From: Hyphomicrobiales bacterium
GTDB lineage: Bacteria > Pseudomonadota > Alphaproteobacteria > Rhizobiales > Beijerinckiaceae
DNA length: 64,000 nt
Assembly: GCA_016716745.1 (NCBI GenBank)
Contig: JADJVD010000005.1
Coordinates: forward strand, 310,001 to 374,000
Reading direction: 5' to 3'
In this document: positions 16,413-24,851 of the stretch, in pieces
Numbering within the stretch: position 1 is the first letter of the stretch
How the letters are laid out: every line of letters starts with the position of its first letter
Program-made: the position numbers and the translations under genes
Notes under the pieces: model-generated
The model's database searches: none
Told to the model about the DNA's origin: nothing
Seen by the model: the letters and a program-made list of their open reading frames with translations, nothing else

Positions 16413-18245
16413 ATGCCGCAATATCGCTCCCGCACGTCCACCCACGGCCGCAACATGGCCGGCGCGCGCGCCCTGTGGCGCGCCACCGGCATGAAGGACG
16501 GCGATTTCGGCAAGCCGATCATCGCCATCGCCAACTCCTTCACCCAGTTCGTGCCCGGCCATGTGCACCTGAAAGATCTCGGGCAGATGGTCGCCCGGCA
16601 GATCGAGGAGGCGGGCGGCGTCGCCAAGGAGTTCGACACCATCGCCGTCGACGACGGCATCGCGATGGGTCACGACGGCATGCTCTACAGCCTGCCCTCG
16701 CGCGAGGTGATCGCGGACTCCGTCGAGTACATGGTCAACGCGCATTGCGCGGACGCCATCGTCTGCATCTCCAATTGCGACAAGATCACGCCCGGCATGT
16801 TGATGGCGTCGCTGCGCCTCAACATCCCGACGGTGTTCGTCTCGGGCGGACCGATGGAAGCCGGCAAGGTCGTGCTCGACTCCGGCGTCACCAAGGCGGT
16901 CGATCTCATCGACGCGATGATCGCGGCGGCGGACGACAAGGTGTCGGACGCCGAAGTCGCGCGCTACGAGCAGAACGCCTGCCCGACCTGCGGCTCCTGT
17001 TCGGGGATGTTCACCGCCAATTCGATGAACTGCCTCGTCGAGGCGCTGGGTCTCGGCCTGCCGGGCAACGGCACGCAGCTGGCGACGCACGCCGACCGCA
17101 AGGAGCTGTTCCTGCGATCGGGCCGCATCATCGTCGACATGGCGCGCCGCTATTACGAGAAGAACGACGAGAGCGTGCTGCCGCGCTCCATCGCCACGAT
17201 GGCGGCGTTCGAGAACGCGATGACGCTCGACATCGCGATGGGCGGCTCCACCAACACCGTGCTGCACCTGCTCGCCGCCGCGCACGAGGCGGGCGTGGAC
17301 TTCACCATGGCCGACATCGACCGGCTGTCGCGCCGCGTGCCGGTGCTGTGCAAGGTCGCGCCTGCCGTCTCGAACGTGCATATCGAGGACGTGCATCGCG
17401 CCGGGGGCATCTTCGGCATTCTGGGTGAGCTCGACCGCGCCGGGCTGATCGACCGCTCGGTGAAGACGATCCATGCCGCGACGCTTGGCGACGCGCTCGA
17501 CCAGTGGGACGTCACGCGCACCAATTCGCAGGACGTGCATCACTTCTTCAAGGCCGCGCCCGGCGGCGTGCCCTCGCTCACCGCCTTCAGCCAGAACCGG
17601 CGCTGGGACGATCTCGATCTCGACCGCGAGCGAGGCGTCATCCGCAAGGCGAGCCACGCCTTCTCGAAGGACGGCGGACTCGCCGTGCTCTACGGCAATC
17701 TCGCGCTCGACGGCTGCATCGTGAAGACGGCGGGCGTCGACGAGTCGATCCTGAAATTCTCCGGCCCGGCGCGCGTGTTCGAGAGCCAGGACGCGGCGGT
17801 CTCGGCGATCCTCACCAACAAGATCAAGGCGGGCGACGTCGTCGTCATCATCTACGAGGGTCCGCGCGGCGGGCCCGGCATGCAGGAAATGCTCTATCCC
17901 ACGAGCTATCTGAAGTCGAAAGGGCTCGGGAAAGCCTGTGCGCTCATCACCGACGGGCGCTTCTCCGGCGGCACGTCGGGCCTGTCCATCGGCCATTGCT
18001 CGCCGGAAGCGGCGGAGGGCGGCGCGATCGGCCTCGTCGAGGAAGGCGATCTCATCGAGATCGACATTCCGAACCGCATTCTCAACCTGGCGGTGGACGA
18101 GGCGACGTTGGCGGCGCGGCGCGCGGCGAAGGACAAGGCCGGCTGGAAGCCCGGCCCGCGCCCGCGCAAGATCACGACTGCGCTGCGCGCCTATGCCGCG
18201 TTCGCGACAAGCGCCGCCAAGGGCGCCGTGCGCGTCGTTCCGTAA
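16413..18245 (+). CDS. ilvD: Dihydroxy-acid dehydratase
   Basis: 610 residues from ATG at 16413 (MPQYRSRTSTHGRNMAGARALW), the standard IlvD start and length. Cysteines in SNCDKITPG (Cys122) and CPTCGSCSG (190-196) match the E. coli-type enzyme; the third [2Fe-2S] ligand position is Val in FVPGHVHL, which marks the oxygen-sensitive [4Fe-4S] class. It converts 2,3-dihydroxy-isovalerate and its methylvalerate homologue to 2-oxo acids, the third common step of valine, isoleucine and leucine synthesis. It is clearly distinct from the sugar-acid paralogue at 9211. It stands alone, followed by a repeat array. Confidence 0.95.
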   Translation: MPQYRSRTSTHGRNMAGARALWRATGMKDGDFGKPIIAIANSFTQFVPGHVHLKDLGQMVARQIEEAGGVAKEFDTIAVDDGIAMGHDGMLYSLPSREVIADSVEYMVNAHCADAIVCISNCDKITPGMLMASLRLNIPTVFVSGGPMEAGKVVLDSGVTKAVDLIDAMIAAADDKVSDAEVARYEQNACPTCGSCSGMFTANSMNCLVEALGLGLPGNGTQLATHADRKELFLRSGRIIVDMARRYYEKNDESVLPRSIATMAAFENAMTLDIAMGGSTNTVLHLLAAAHEAGVDFTMADIDRLSRRVPVLCKVAPAVSNVHIEDVHRAGGIFGILGELDRAGLIDRSVKTIHAATLGDALDQWDVTRTNSQDVHHFFKAAPGGVPSLTAFSQNRRWDDLDLDRERGVIRKASHAFSKDGGLAVLYGNLALDGCIVKTAGVDESILKFSGPARVFESQDAAVSAILTNKIKAGDVVVIIYEGPRGGPGMQEMLYPTSYLKSKGLGKACALITDGRFSGGTSGLSIGHCSPEAAEGGAIGLVEEGDLIEIDIPNRILNLAVDEATLAARRAAKDKAGWKPGPRPRKITTALRAYAAFATSAAKGAVRVVP

Positions 18246-18252
18246 TTTTCTT

Positions 18253-18714
18253 CATTGCGAGGAGCGCAGCGACGAAGCAATCCATGCGTCGGGTTGGTCT
18301 GGATTGCTTCGCTTCGCTCGCAATGACGTGAGCATTGGTCGTGAAGCGGCTTGCGGCGACGACGCGGCGTGATGCTCCGTCATTGCGAGGAGCGCAGCGA
18401 CGAAGCAATCCATGCGTCGGGTCGGTCTGGATTGCTTCGCTTCGCTCGCAATGACGTGAGCATTGGTCGTGAAGCGGCTTGCGGCGACGACGCGGCATGA
18501 TGCTCCGTCATTGCGAGGAGCGCAGCGACGAAGCAATCCATGCGTCGGGTTGGACTGGATTGCTTCGCTTCGCTCGCAATGACGGCTGGGCATTGGTCGT
18601 GAAGCGGCTTGCCGCGACGACGCGGCGTGATGCTCCGTCATTGCGAGGAGCGCAGCGACGAAGCAATCCATGCGCCGGGTTGGACCGGATTGCTTCGCTT
18701 CGCTCGCAGTGACG
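18253..18714. repeat. Four-unit tandem array of REP-like palindromes, 128-130 bp period
   Basis: Four copies start CATTGCGAGGAGCGCAGCGA at 18253, 18381, 18509 and 18639 (spacing 128, 128, 130). Each continues to AAGCAATCC, a short loop region, then GGATTGCTTCGCTTCGCTCG and CAATGACG, so each is an imperfect inverted repeat able to form a long hairpin. The roughly 50-bp spacers (with GTGAAGCGGCTTGC) are also near-identical, so whole hairpin-plus-spacer units were duplicated. Such elements are scattered in alphaproteobacterial genomes. Lying between the convergent ilvD and propeller genes, the array may stop transcription from both sides. Short open frames crossing it are not genes. Confidence 0.9.
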
Positions 18715-18737
18715 GAGAGGGACTGCGGCTTCGCCGC

Positions 18738-19598
18738 TCACGGCGTCTCCCGAAGCGCCTTCACGTCGATTGAAAAGATCAGAGGGAAGAAGGTCGCCCA
18801 GGTCGACCAGCGGCGCGTACCGGCCTCGCTCGAGGCCCACATCTTTCCGTCCGGCGAAAAGGCGATGTCCTCGACGCCGGCCGGCGCCTCGTAGCGCGCG
18901 GCGACGCGGCCGAATTCGTCGAGCCGGAGAATGTCGCCGCGCGTTCCGCCCGAGGCCGTCGCCCACATGCGGCCCTGCGCGTCGAAGGCGAGGCCCTGCA
19001 TGAGGGGCGGCCCGTCGAGCGCGGCGATGGCGTCCGTCTCGCTCAGCGTCGGCTGGAGGAAGGACGAGGGCGAAAAGCGCCAGAGCTTGCCGCGCGCCTT
19101 GTTGTAGCGGCCGAGCCAGACGTGGCGACCGTCGAAATCGGCGAAGGAGCCTGCGAGCGCTCCCTCGAGACGCGTCGTCTGCTCGACGCCGAGGTTGCCG
19201 ACGATGAAGACGACATGCGTGTCGGCGACGAGCAGCTTGCCGTTCTCGAGCCGCGCGAGGCCGCCGGCGTGGCCGCAGGCGGGCGGAAGATCGAGCCGGC
19301 GCGTCACCTGTGCTGTGGCGGGGTCGATCCAGAGGAGGCGGCAGGGGCCCTTGTCCTGCGTGCGCTCCGTCGCGACGTAGCCGGCGAGCGCGATCTTTCC
19401 GTCCGCCCAGGCGAGGCCTTGCGGGACGAAACCCTCGTCGAGGCCCGGGACCCAGATCCGGGCGCCGATCGCGGCCGCGTTGGGCGGGTCGGAGAGGGCG
19501 CGGCGCACGACGAGCGGCGGCTTGCCCAGCGGCTCGGCGGGTTCGGCGACGGCGGGCGCCGCGGCGATCAGCGCGGCGAGGACCATGACGGTGCGCAT
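18738..19598 (-). CDS. Secreted beta-propeller-like (SMP-30/strictosidine synthase-like) protein
   Basis: 286 residues from ATG at 19598, with a signal peptide (MRTVMVLAALIAAAPAVA). Repeating blade-like phrases (GLAWADGKIALAG, GLARLENGKLLVAD, GLAFDAQGRMWATA, DIAFSPDGKMWAS) are spaced at about 40-60 residues, as in six-bladed propellers. No catalytic motif is certain. Its stop lies 24 bases beyond the repeat array. Likely periplasmic; the role is unknown. Confidence 0.7.
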   Translation of the reverse strand: MRTVMVLAALIAAAPAVAEPAEPLGKPPLVVRRALSDPPNAAAIGARIWVPGLDEGFVPQGLAWADGKIALAGYVATERTQDKGPCRLLWIDPATAQVTRRLDLPPACGHAGGLARLENGKLLVADTHVVFIVGNLGVEQTTRLEGALAGSFADFDGRHVWLGRYNKARGKLWRFSPSSFLQPTLSETDAIAALDGPPLMQGLAFDAQGRMWATASGGTRGDILRLDEFGRVAARYEAPAGVEDIAFSPDGKMWASSEAGTRRWSTWATFFPLIFSIDVKALRETP

Positions 19599-19709
19599 GG
19601 CGCAGTGTGCCACAAACGGGCCGCTCTTGCGTCGCCGCGCGCCGGCCCCCATATCGAGCGCAATCGAGACGCCGTTCCGGGTCTCGTCGGGAGCGCCGAA
19701 GGGGCTTCG

Positions 19710-20138
19710 ATGTCGCGCATGACCACGCTGAATTCGCCGTTTCTGCTCGGCTTCGACGAGGTGGAGCGGGCGCTCGAACGGGTGACGAAGGCCGCCTCCG
19801 ACGGCTATCCGCCCTACAATATCGAGCGGCTGGCGAAGACGGCGGACGCCCCCGAACGCATCCGCATCTCGCTCGCGGTGGCCGGGTTCACGTCCGACCA
19901 GCTCGAGATCACGCTGGAGGAGAACCAGCTGACGATCCGCGGACGGCAGGTCGACGACCGGGAGCGGCATTTCATTCATCGCGGCATCGCCGCGCGGCAG
20001 TTCACCCGCACCTTCCTGCTCGCCGACGGCATGCAGGTTCTGGGTGCGGACCTCGAACACGGTCTTCTGTCGATCGATCTCGTGCGGCCGCAGGCCGAGC
20101 GGGTGGTGCGGCAGATCAGGATCGGCGCGCGCGACTGA
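19710..20138 (+). CDS. Small heat shock protein, Hsp20/IbpA family
   Basis: 142 residues from ATG at 19710, preceded by AAGGGG; an alternative ATG lies 9 bases later. The alpha-crystallin domain is clear: YPPYNIERL, RIRISLAVAGFTSDQLEITLEENQLTIRG, and FTRTFLLADGMQV near the end. These proteins hold unfolding proteins in the cytoplasm until other chaperones refold them. The DUF1150 gene follows 16 bases later, as in many Rhizobiales. Heat-regulated expression is likely from family knowledge, but I see no ROSE-type RNA thermometer: the leader is short. Confidence 0.93.
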   Translation: MSRMTTLNSPFLLGFDEVERALERVTKAASDGYPPYNIERLAKTADAPERIRISLAVAGFTSDQLEITLEENQLTIRGRQVDDRERHFIHRGIAARQFTRTFLLADGMQVLGADLEHGLLSIDLVRPQAERVVRQIRIGARD

Positions 20139-20154
20139 GCTTCAGGAGGCCATC

Positions 20155-20418
20155 ATGACCCACGACATCCCCCGCGACGTCCCGCCGTTCACGCCGGAGC
20201 AGTTCGCCGGCCTTGGCGGCGGCTCGGTCGCCTATGTGCGCGCCTTCGAGCGCGACGAGGTGCGCCGCCTGTTCCCGCAGGCGCCGGAGACGCCGCCGGG
20301 CGTCACCATCTTCGCGCTGATCGCGGCCGACGGCTCGCCGATCATGCTGACGGACTCCAAGGACGCGGCGATCGCCAATGCCTGGGAGCACGAACTCGAG
20401 ACGGTGAGCGTGCACTAA
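20155..20418 (+). CDS. DUF1150-family small protein
   Basis: 87 residues with a perfect AGGAGG just upstream of ATG 20155. The sequence (FTPEQFAGLGGGSVAYVRAF, then GVTIFALIAADGSPIMLTDSKDAAIANAWEHEL) matches DUF1150, a family typically found downstream of an Hsp20 gene in alphaproteobacteria. Its function is unknown; co-transcription suggests a stress-related role. A strong terminator follows. Confidence 0.9.
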   Translation: MTHDIPRDVPPFTPEQFAGLGGGSVAYVRAFERDEVRRLFPQAPETPPGVTIFALIAADGSPIMLTDSKDAAIANAWEHELETVSVH

Positions 20419-20443
20419 CTCCGCGCTCCACTCGCCAATCGAG

Positions 20444-20475
20444 AAAGGCGCGACCTTCCGGGTCGCGCCTTTTTT
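20444..20475 (+). terminator. Rho-independent terminator after hsp20-DUF1150
   Basis: A 9-bp perfect stem (GGCGCGACC at 20447-20455 with GGTCGCGCC at 20461-20469), a 5-base loop and a run of six T. The AAA before the stem also makes it usable from the minus strand for the convergent PBP1A gene. Confidence 0.92.
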
Positions 20476-20496
20476 CATGCCCTTTTAGCCGGCGGT

Positions 20497-22701
20497 TCAG
20501 CCCCCGCCGAACAGGCGCTCGACGAGGCCGCGTTCGCGCGGCGGCGTCCAGGCGTTGTCGCCGCGGCTGGTCGGGATCGGGGCGGGCGGGATCGGCGCGC
20601 CGTCGCCGCGCTCGCGCCGGCCGCCAAGCAGATCGTCGATCGAACGGCCGGCCGAGGCGACGGGCGCGGGCGGCCTCGGCGCCTGCGCGGCCGGCGCGCC
20701 GGAGTCGCGGGCGGCAAGGTCCGGCACGATCGGGATGGTGGAGGGCGGCGGCGCCTCCTTCGGCGCGCGCCAGACGCCGCCGGGCAGCCCGGCGACGGGC
20801 ACGCCCTGCATCGCCTGCTTCATGAAGCGGCTCCAGATCTCGACCGGCAGATTGCCGCCCGAGGCCTTCTTCGTCGGCGAGGAATCGTCGTTGCCGAGCC
20901 ACACGCCGGCGACCAGGGCGCTCGTGTAGCCGACGAACCAGGCGTCGCGGAAATCCTGGCTGGTGCCGGTCTTGCCGGCGGCCTGCCAGCCGGGAAGCTC
21001 GGCCTTGCGGGCGGTGCCGGTGAGCAGCGTCTCCTGCATCATCTGGTTCATCATCGCCACATATTGCGGCTCGATCTGGCGGCCGTTACTCGAGCCCTTG
21101 CGGGCGTAAAGCTGCTTGCCGTCGGCGGTGCGCACGCGAGTGATGACGTGCGGTTGCACGCCGATGCCGCCATTGGCGAAGGGCGCATAGGCGGAGACGA
21201 GTTCGAGCGGCGTCACTTCGGACGTGCCGAGCGCGATGGTGGCGTTCGCCTTCAGCTCCGAGCCGACGCCGAGACGGTGCGCGGTCTTGACCACGGCGCG
21301 CGGGCCGACCTCCTGACCGAGGCGGACGGCGACGGTGTTGAGCGAGAGCGCCAGCGCCTGCGTCAGCGTCACGTTGCCGAAATAGTCGCGCGAATAGTTC
21401 TCCGGCTTCCAGCCGCGGATGTTGACCGGCGCGTCCTGCCGGATCGTGTCGGGCGTCAGACCGCTTTCGAGCGCGGTGAGAAACACGAAGGGCTTGAAGG
21501 CCGAGCCGGGCTGGCGCTTGGCGGAGACGGCGCGGTTGAACTGGCTGTCAGAATAGTTGCGTCCGCCGACGAGCGCACGCACGGCGCCGCCCGGGTCCAT
21601 CGCGACGAGCGCGCCCTGCGTGACGCCGAACTTGCCGCCCTTGGCGTCGAGTTCGCCGGTCAGCGCGGTCTCGGCGGCGGCCTGAAGGCGCGGCTGGATC
21701 GTCGTGGTGACGACGATGTCCTCGTCGATGGCGCCGACGGTCTCGTCCAGCATATCCATCACATAGTCGGCGGCGTAGTTGATCGAGCCGGCCCCGGCCT
21801 CCTTCGTCACCTCCGCGGGCCGCGACAGGGCGAGCTTGGCCATCGCCTCGGTGATGTGGCCTTCCTGCGACATGGCGGTGACGACCTGCGTCGCCCGCTC
21901 GGCCGCCCCTTCCGGGTTGCGGTTGGGGGCGAGCTTGGTCGGCGCCTTCATCAGGCCGGCGAGCACGGCGGCCTCGGCGAGGGTGAGCTGGCGGGCGCTC
22001 TTGCCGTAGTATTTGCGCGCCGCCGCCTCGACGCCGTAGGCGCCTGAGCCGAAATAGACGCGGTTGAGATAGAGCTCGAGAATCTGGTCCTTGGAGTATT
22101 TGTGCTCGAGCCAGAGCGCGAGGATTGCTTCCTGAATCTTGCGGGAGACGGTGCGCTCCTGCGTCAGGAACAGGTTTTTCGCCAGCTGCTGGGTCAGGGT
22201 CGAGCCGCCCTGCATGCCGCCGCCGCGATGGGCGACGTTGTTCAGCACGGCGCGGCCGATGCCGACCGGATCGACGCCGAAATGGGAATAGAAGCGCCGG
22301 TCCTCGATGGCGATGAAGGCCTTCGGCACATAGGGCGGCAATTCGGCCAGATGCACGGCGGCGCCGCCGGTGTCGCCGCGATTGGCGAGCATCGAGCCGT
22401 CGGCCGCCAGAATCGCGATGTTGGGCGGGCGCTTGGGCACGGCGAGCTGGTCGATCGGCGGCAACTGGGCGGCGTGATACGCCACCAGCCCGCCGACGCC
22501 GACGGCGCCCCAGATCGAGGCGACGAAACCCCAATAGGCGAGGGCGCCGAGCAGGGAGCGGCTGCGCCGCCGATGCCCTTTTTTCTTCGCTTTTCCGCGG
22601 CTTGGCCGGTCCTCGCGCGGGGCGCGCAGGTCGTCGGCCTCGTCGTCGCGGGCAAATCTCGGCTCGCGCCGTTCCCGCTTTCTGCCGCCTGAGCCGAACA
22701 T
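20497..22701 (-). CDS. mrcA: Penicillin-binding protein 1A (bifunctional transglycosylase/transpeptidase)
   Basis: 734 residues from ATG at 22701. Order: a basic, disordered cytoplasmic tail (1-50), one membrane segment (about 51-76), the glycosyltransferase domain with EDRRFYSHFG (Glu133) and GGSTLTQQLAKN (about 165-176), then the transpeptidase with SAFK (Ser400, Lys403), SLN (453-455) and KTGTS (577-581), and a proline-rich C-terminal tail. All catalytic motifs are intact. It polymerises and cross-links peptidoglycan at the inner membrane. It is shorter than OB-domain-containing PBP1A proteins and lies alone. Confidence 0.95.
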   Translation of the reverse strand: MFGSGGRKRERREPRFARDDEADDLRAPREDRPSRGKAKKKGHRRRSRSLLGALAYWGFVASIWGAVGVGGLVAYHAAQLPPIDQLAVPKRPPNIAILAADGSMLANRGDTGGAAVHLAELPPYVPKAFIAIEDRRFYSHFGVDPVGIGRAVLNNVAHRGGGMQGGSTLTQQLAKNLFLTQERTVSRKIQEAILALWLEHKYSKDQILELYLNRVYFGSGAYGVEAAARKYYGKSARQLTLAEAAVLAGLMKAPTKLAPNRNPEGAAERATQVVTAMSQEGHITEAMAKLALSRPAEVTKEAGAGSINYAADYVMDMLDETVGAIDEDIVVTTTIQPRLQAAAETALTGELDAKGGKFGVTQGALVAMDPGGAVRALVGGRNYSDSQFNRAVSAKRQPGSAFKPFVFLTALESGLTPDTIRQDAPVNIRGWKPENYSRDYFGNVTLTQALALSLNTVAVRLGQEVGPRAVVKTAHRLGVGSELKANATIALGTSEVTPLELVSAYAPFANGGIGVQPHVITRVRTADGKQLYARKGSSNGRQIEPQYVAMMNQMMQETLLTGTARKAELPGWQAAGKTGTSQDFRDAWFVGYTSALVAGVWLGNDDSSPTKKASGGNLPVEIWSRFMKQAMQGVPVAGLPGGVWRAPKEAPPPSTIPIVPDLAARDSGAPAAQAPRPPAPVASAGRSIDDLLGGRRERGDGAPIPPAPIPTSRGDNAWTPPRERGLVERLFGGG

Positions 22702-22855
22702 GGAACCCACCCGTGACGCAACGCTCGTGGGATCGACTCTAATCCCGGCGGATTGAGGGCCGGTTAAGGTTGCCGAAGCCTGAGCGGCGGGCGCGGGCAG
22801 TTGTGAACCATCCTCACGCGTCGCAAGATCGCCGGGACGCATGGGGGAACGAACA

Positions 22856-23755
22856 ATGGTTGCGGGCAAGGTCAGGACGGCGCTTTGCGGCGTCTCGGGC
22901 GTGCATGTGACGCCCTACGGAGCGGACGGCGCGCCCGACTGGTCCGCGATGGCCGAGGTGGTGCGCGCCATCGCGGAGGCCGGCGTCCACAACGTCGTGT
23001 CGGCGGGCAATACGGGCGAGTTCTATCCCATGACGCCGGCCGAGATCGGCCGCTCGCACGCGGTCGCGGCGGAAGCTGCGGCGGGCAAGGCGCTGGTCAG
23101 CGCCGGCGTCGGCCGATCCATGCGCGAGGCGGTGGCGATGGGGCGGGCGGCGGCGGCGTCCGGCTGCGACGCGGCGATGATCCACCATCCGCTCGACCCC
23201 TTCGCCGCGCCCGCCGCGCAGGCGGACTACATCGTCGCCATCGCCGAGGCGCTGACGATCCCGGTCATCGCCTATATCCGCTCAGACGCCATCGGCGTCG
23301 CGGACCTCGTGCGCGTGGCGACGCATCCCAATGTCGCCGGCGTGAAATTCGCATCGACCAATCTGATGCTGCTCGCCGAATGCGTCCGCGCCAGCCGCGG
23401 GACGAGCGCGGTCTGGATCTGCGGGTTGGCGGAGGGATGGGCCGCGCCTTTCTACGCGCTCGGCGCGCGGGGCTTCACCTCGGGGCTCGTCAATGTCGCG
23501 CCGGCGCGCTCGCTCGCGATCTGGCGGGCGCTCGAGGCCGGCGACTTCGCGGCGGCGCGCGCCGGCGTCGACGCCATCGCCGGATTCGAGGCGATGCGCG
23601 CGAAATACGGCAACGGCGCCAACGTCACGGTGGTGAAGGAGGCGATGGGCCTGATGGGGCGGCCGGTCGGGCCGGTGCGCCTTCCCGGATTGCCGGAACT
23701 GAACGTCGCCGAGCGCGCGGAGCTCGCGCGCATCGTCGCGGGCTGGAGCGCCTGA
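22856..23755 (+). CDS. DapA/5-dehydro-4-deoxyglucarate dehydratase-family enzyme
   Basis: 299 residues from ATG at 22856, which has GGGGGA 6 bases upstream; an ATG at 22841 would add five residues. It is a Schiff-base (beta/alpha)8 enzyme: the Tyr is in PVIAYIRS and the Lys in NVAGVKFAST. The NVVSAGNTGEFYPMTPAEI segment resembles keto-deoxy sugar-acid dehydratases more than dihydrodipicolinate synthase. It may dehydrate, cleave or form a keto acid via a lysine-pyruvate intermediate. The DUF1028 gene follows with a 2-base gap, so the two likely act together. Confidence 0.82.
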   Translation: MVAGKVRTALCGVSGVHVTPYGADGAPDWSAMAEVVRAIAEAGVHNVVSAGNTGEFYPMTPAEIGRSHAVAAEAAAGKALVSAGVGRSMREAVAMGRAAAASGCDAAMIHHPLDPFAAPAAQADYIVAIAEALTIPVIAYIRSDAIGVADLVRVATHPNVAGVKFASTNLMLLAECVRASRGTSAVWICGLAEGWAAPFYALGARGFTSGLVNVAPARSLAIWRALEAGDFAAARAGVDAIAGFEAMRAKYGNGANVTVVKEAMGLMGRPVGPVRLPGLPELNVAERAELARIVAGWSA

Positions 23756-23757
23756 GG

Positions 23758-24468
23758 ATGACGTGGTCGATCATCGCGCGCGATGCGGCGACAGGAGAAA
23801 TCGGCGTCGCGGTCTCCACCTGCGCCTTCGCGGTTGGGGCGCGCGTGCCCTATGTGGAGACGGGCGTCGGCGCTATCGCCACGCAATCCTACGTCAATCC
23901 GTTCTACGGCCTGCGCGGGCTCGAGTTGCTGCGCGCCGGCGCGAGCGCGGCGGACATGCTTCGCGCCGTCACCGACGCGGACGAAGGGCGCGACCGGCGT
24001 CAGGTTCACGCGATGGATTCGGCATTCCGCTTCGCGGCCTATACGGGGGGGCGCTGCATCGACTGGTGTGGGCATCTGACGCGCGAGACCTTCTCCGTCG
24101 CCGGCAACATGTTGACCGGGCCGGAGGTGATCGCCGAGACGGCGCGCGTTTTCGAGGCGACGGAGGGGCCGCTCTCGGCGCGTTTCGTCGCGGCGATGCG
24201 CGCCGGGCAGGCGGCGGGCGGCGACAGGCGCGGCAAACAGTCAGCCGCGATGCTGATCCACGACGGCGAGGAGTATCCGCTTTACGATCTGCGCGTCGAC
24301 GATCACGCCGAGCCGATCGAGGAGCTGGCGCGCCTGCTCGAGGTGGCGAACCGGCGCGCGATCCCCTTCCGCTCGCTGATGCCGCGGCGCGCCGATCCGG
24401 TCGGGATCAACGATCCGGAGGAGATCGAGCGCCGGCTCGCGGCGATGGCGGCCGCGCGCCGCGCCTAG
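23758..24468 (+). CDS. DUF1028-family protein (Ntn-hydrolase-like fold)
   Basis: 236 residues starting MTWSIIARDAATGEIGVAVST, the signature start of DUF1028. Internal phrases such as GVGAIATQSYVNPFYG, GNMLTG and YPLYDLRVDDH are also typical. The family is believed to have an Ntn-hydrolase-like fold, but no reaction is established that I know. It starts 2 bases after the DapA-family gene. Its TAG stop shares the four bases CTAG with the stop of the convergent LCCL gene. Confidence 0.88.
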   Translation: MTWSIIARDAATGEIGVAVSTCAFAVGARVPYVETGVGAIATQSYVNPFYGLRGLELLRAGASAADMLRAVTDADEGRDRRQVHAMDSAFRFAAYTGGRCIDWCGHLTRETFSVAGNMLTGPEVIAETARVFEATEGPLSARFVAAMRAGQAAGGDRRGKQSAAMLIHDGEEYPLYDLRVDDHAEPIEELARLLEVANRRAIPFRSLMPRRADPVGINDPEEIERRLAAMAAARRA

Positions 24469-24851
24469 ATGGCCGACAGCCGCCAGGCGTGCGGAAAGGC
24501 GCCGTAGTCGGAGGTCGTGACGCCGTTGCGCGTCGCGCCGGGATAGGCGTCCTGCGCGGGCATGACGGTGAGGCGCAGCACGTCGGTCTGGCCGGGCTTC
24601 AGCAGGCCCGCGTGAACGGCGGCCGCGCCCATGCTGGAATCGCGCGTATAGGTGTCGGTTCCCCAGACCTGACCTTCGGTCGCGCCGGTCACGCGGAAGT
24701 AGAAGACGGCGCCGGCTGTGTCGCACAGGCCCATCATGCTGGCGGGCGGATCGGTGGCGATCATCGCCTGATCGAGCAGATTGCGCAGCCGCCGGCGGCC
24801 GAGCTTTCCGCGCTTGTCGAAATGGGCGACGAGTTCCTGCACGACTTTCAT
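24465..24851 (-). CDS. LCCL-domain protein, cytoplasmic, partner of MoxR/VWA genes
   Basis: 128 residues from ATG at 24851, whose bases overlap the TGA of the VWA gene (ATGA). Residues 1-35 form a basic helical segment (VVQELVAHFDKRGKLGRRR). The rest resembles an LCCL domain: GTDTYTRDSSMGAAAVHAGLL, a central beta stretch, then YPGATRNGVTTSDYGAFPHAW. Most LCCL proteins are secreted, but no signal peptide is visible here. It is the third gene of a MoxR-VWA operon and is probably recruited or assembled by them. The binding target is unknown. Confidence 0.75.
   Translation of the reverse strand: MKVVQELVAHFDKRGKLGRRRLRNLLDQAMIATDPPASMMGLCDTAGAVFYFRVTGATEGQVWGTDTYTRDSSMGAAAVHAGLLKPGQTDVLRLTVMPAQDAYPGATRNGVTTSDYGAFPHAWRLSAI

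Noticed and set aside
18253..18714. Possible CRISPR array
   Set aside because: Units are long palindromes with near-identical spacers and a 128-base period, not short repeats with unique spacers; no cas genes.
18172..18966. Short open frames over the repeat array (HCERSEAI- and CFVAALLA-type peptides)
   Set aside because: These are translations of REP-like palindromes, a well-known annotation artefact.
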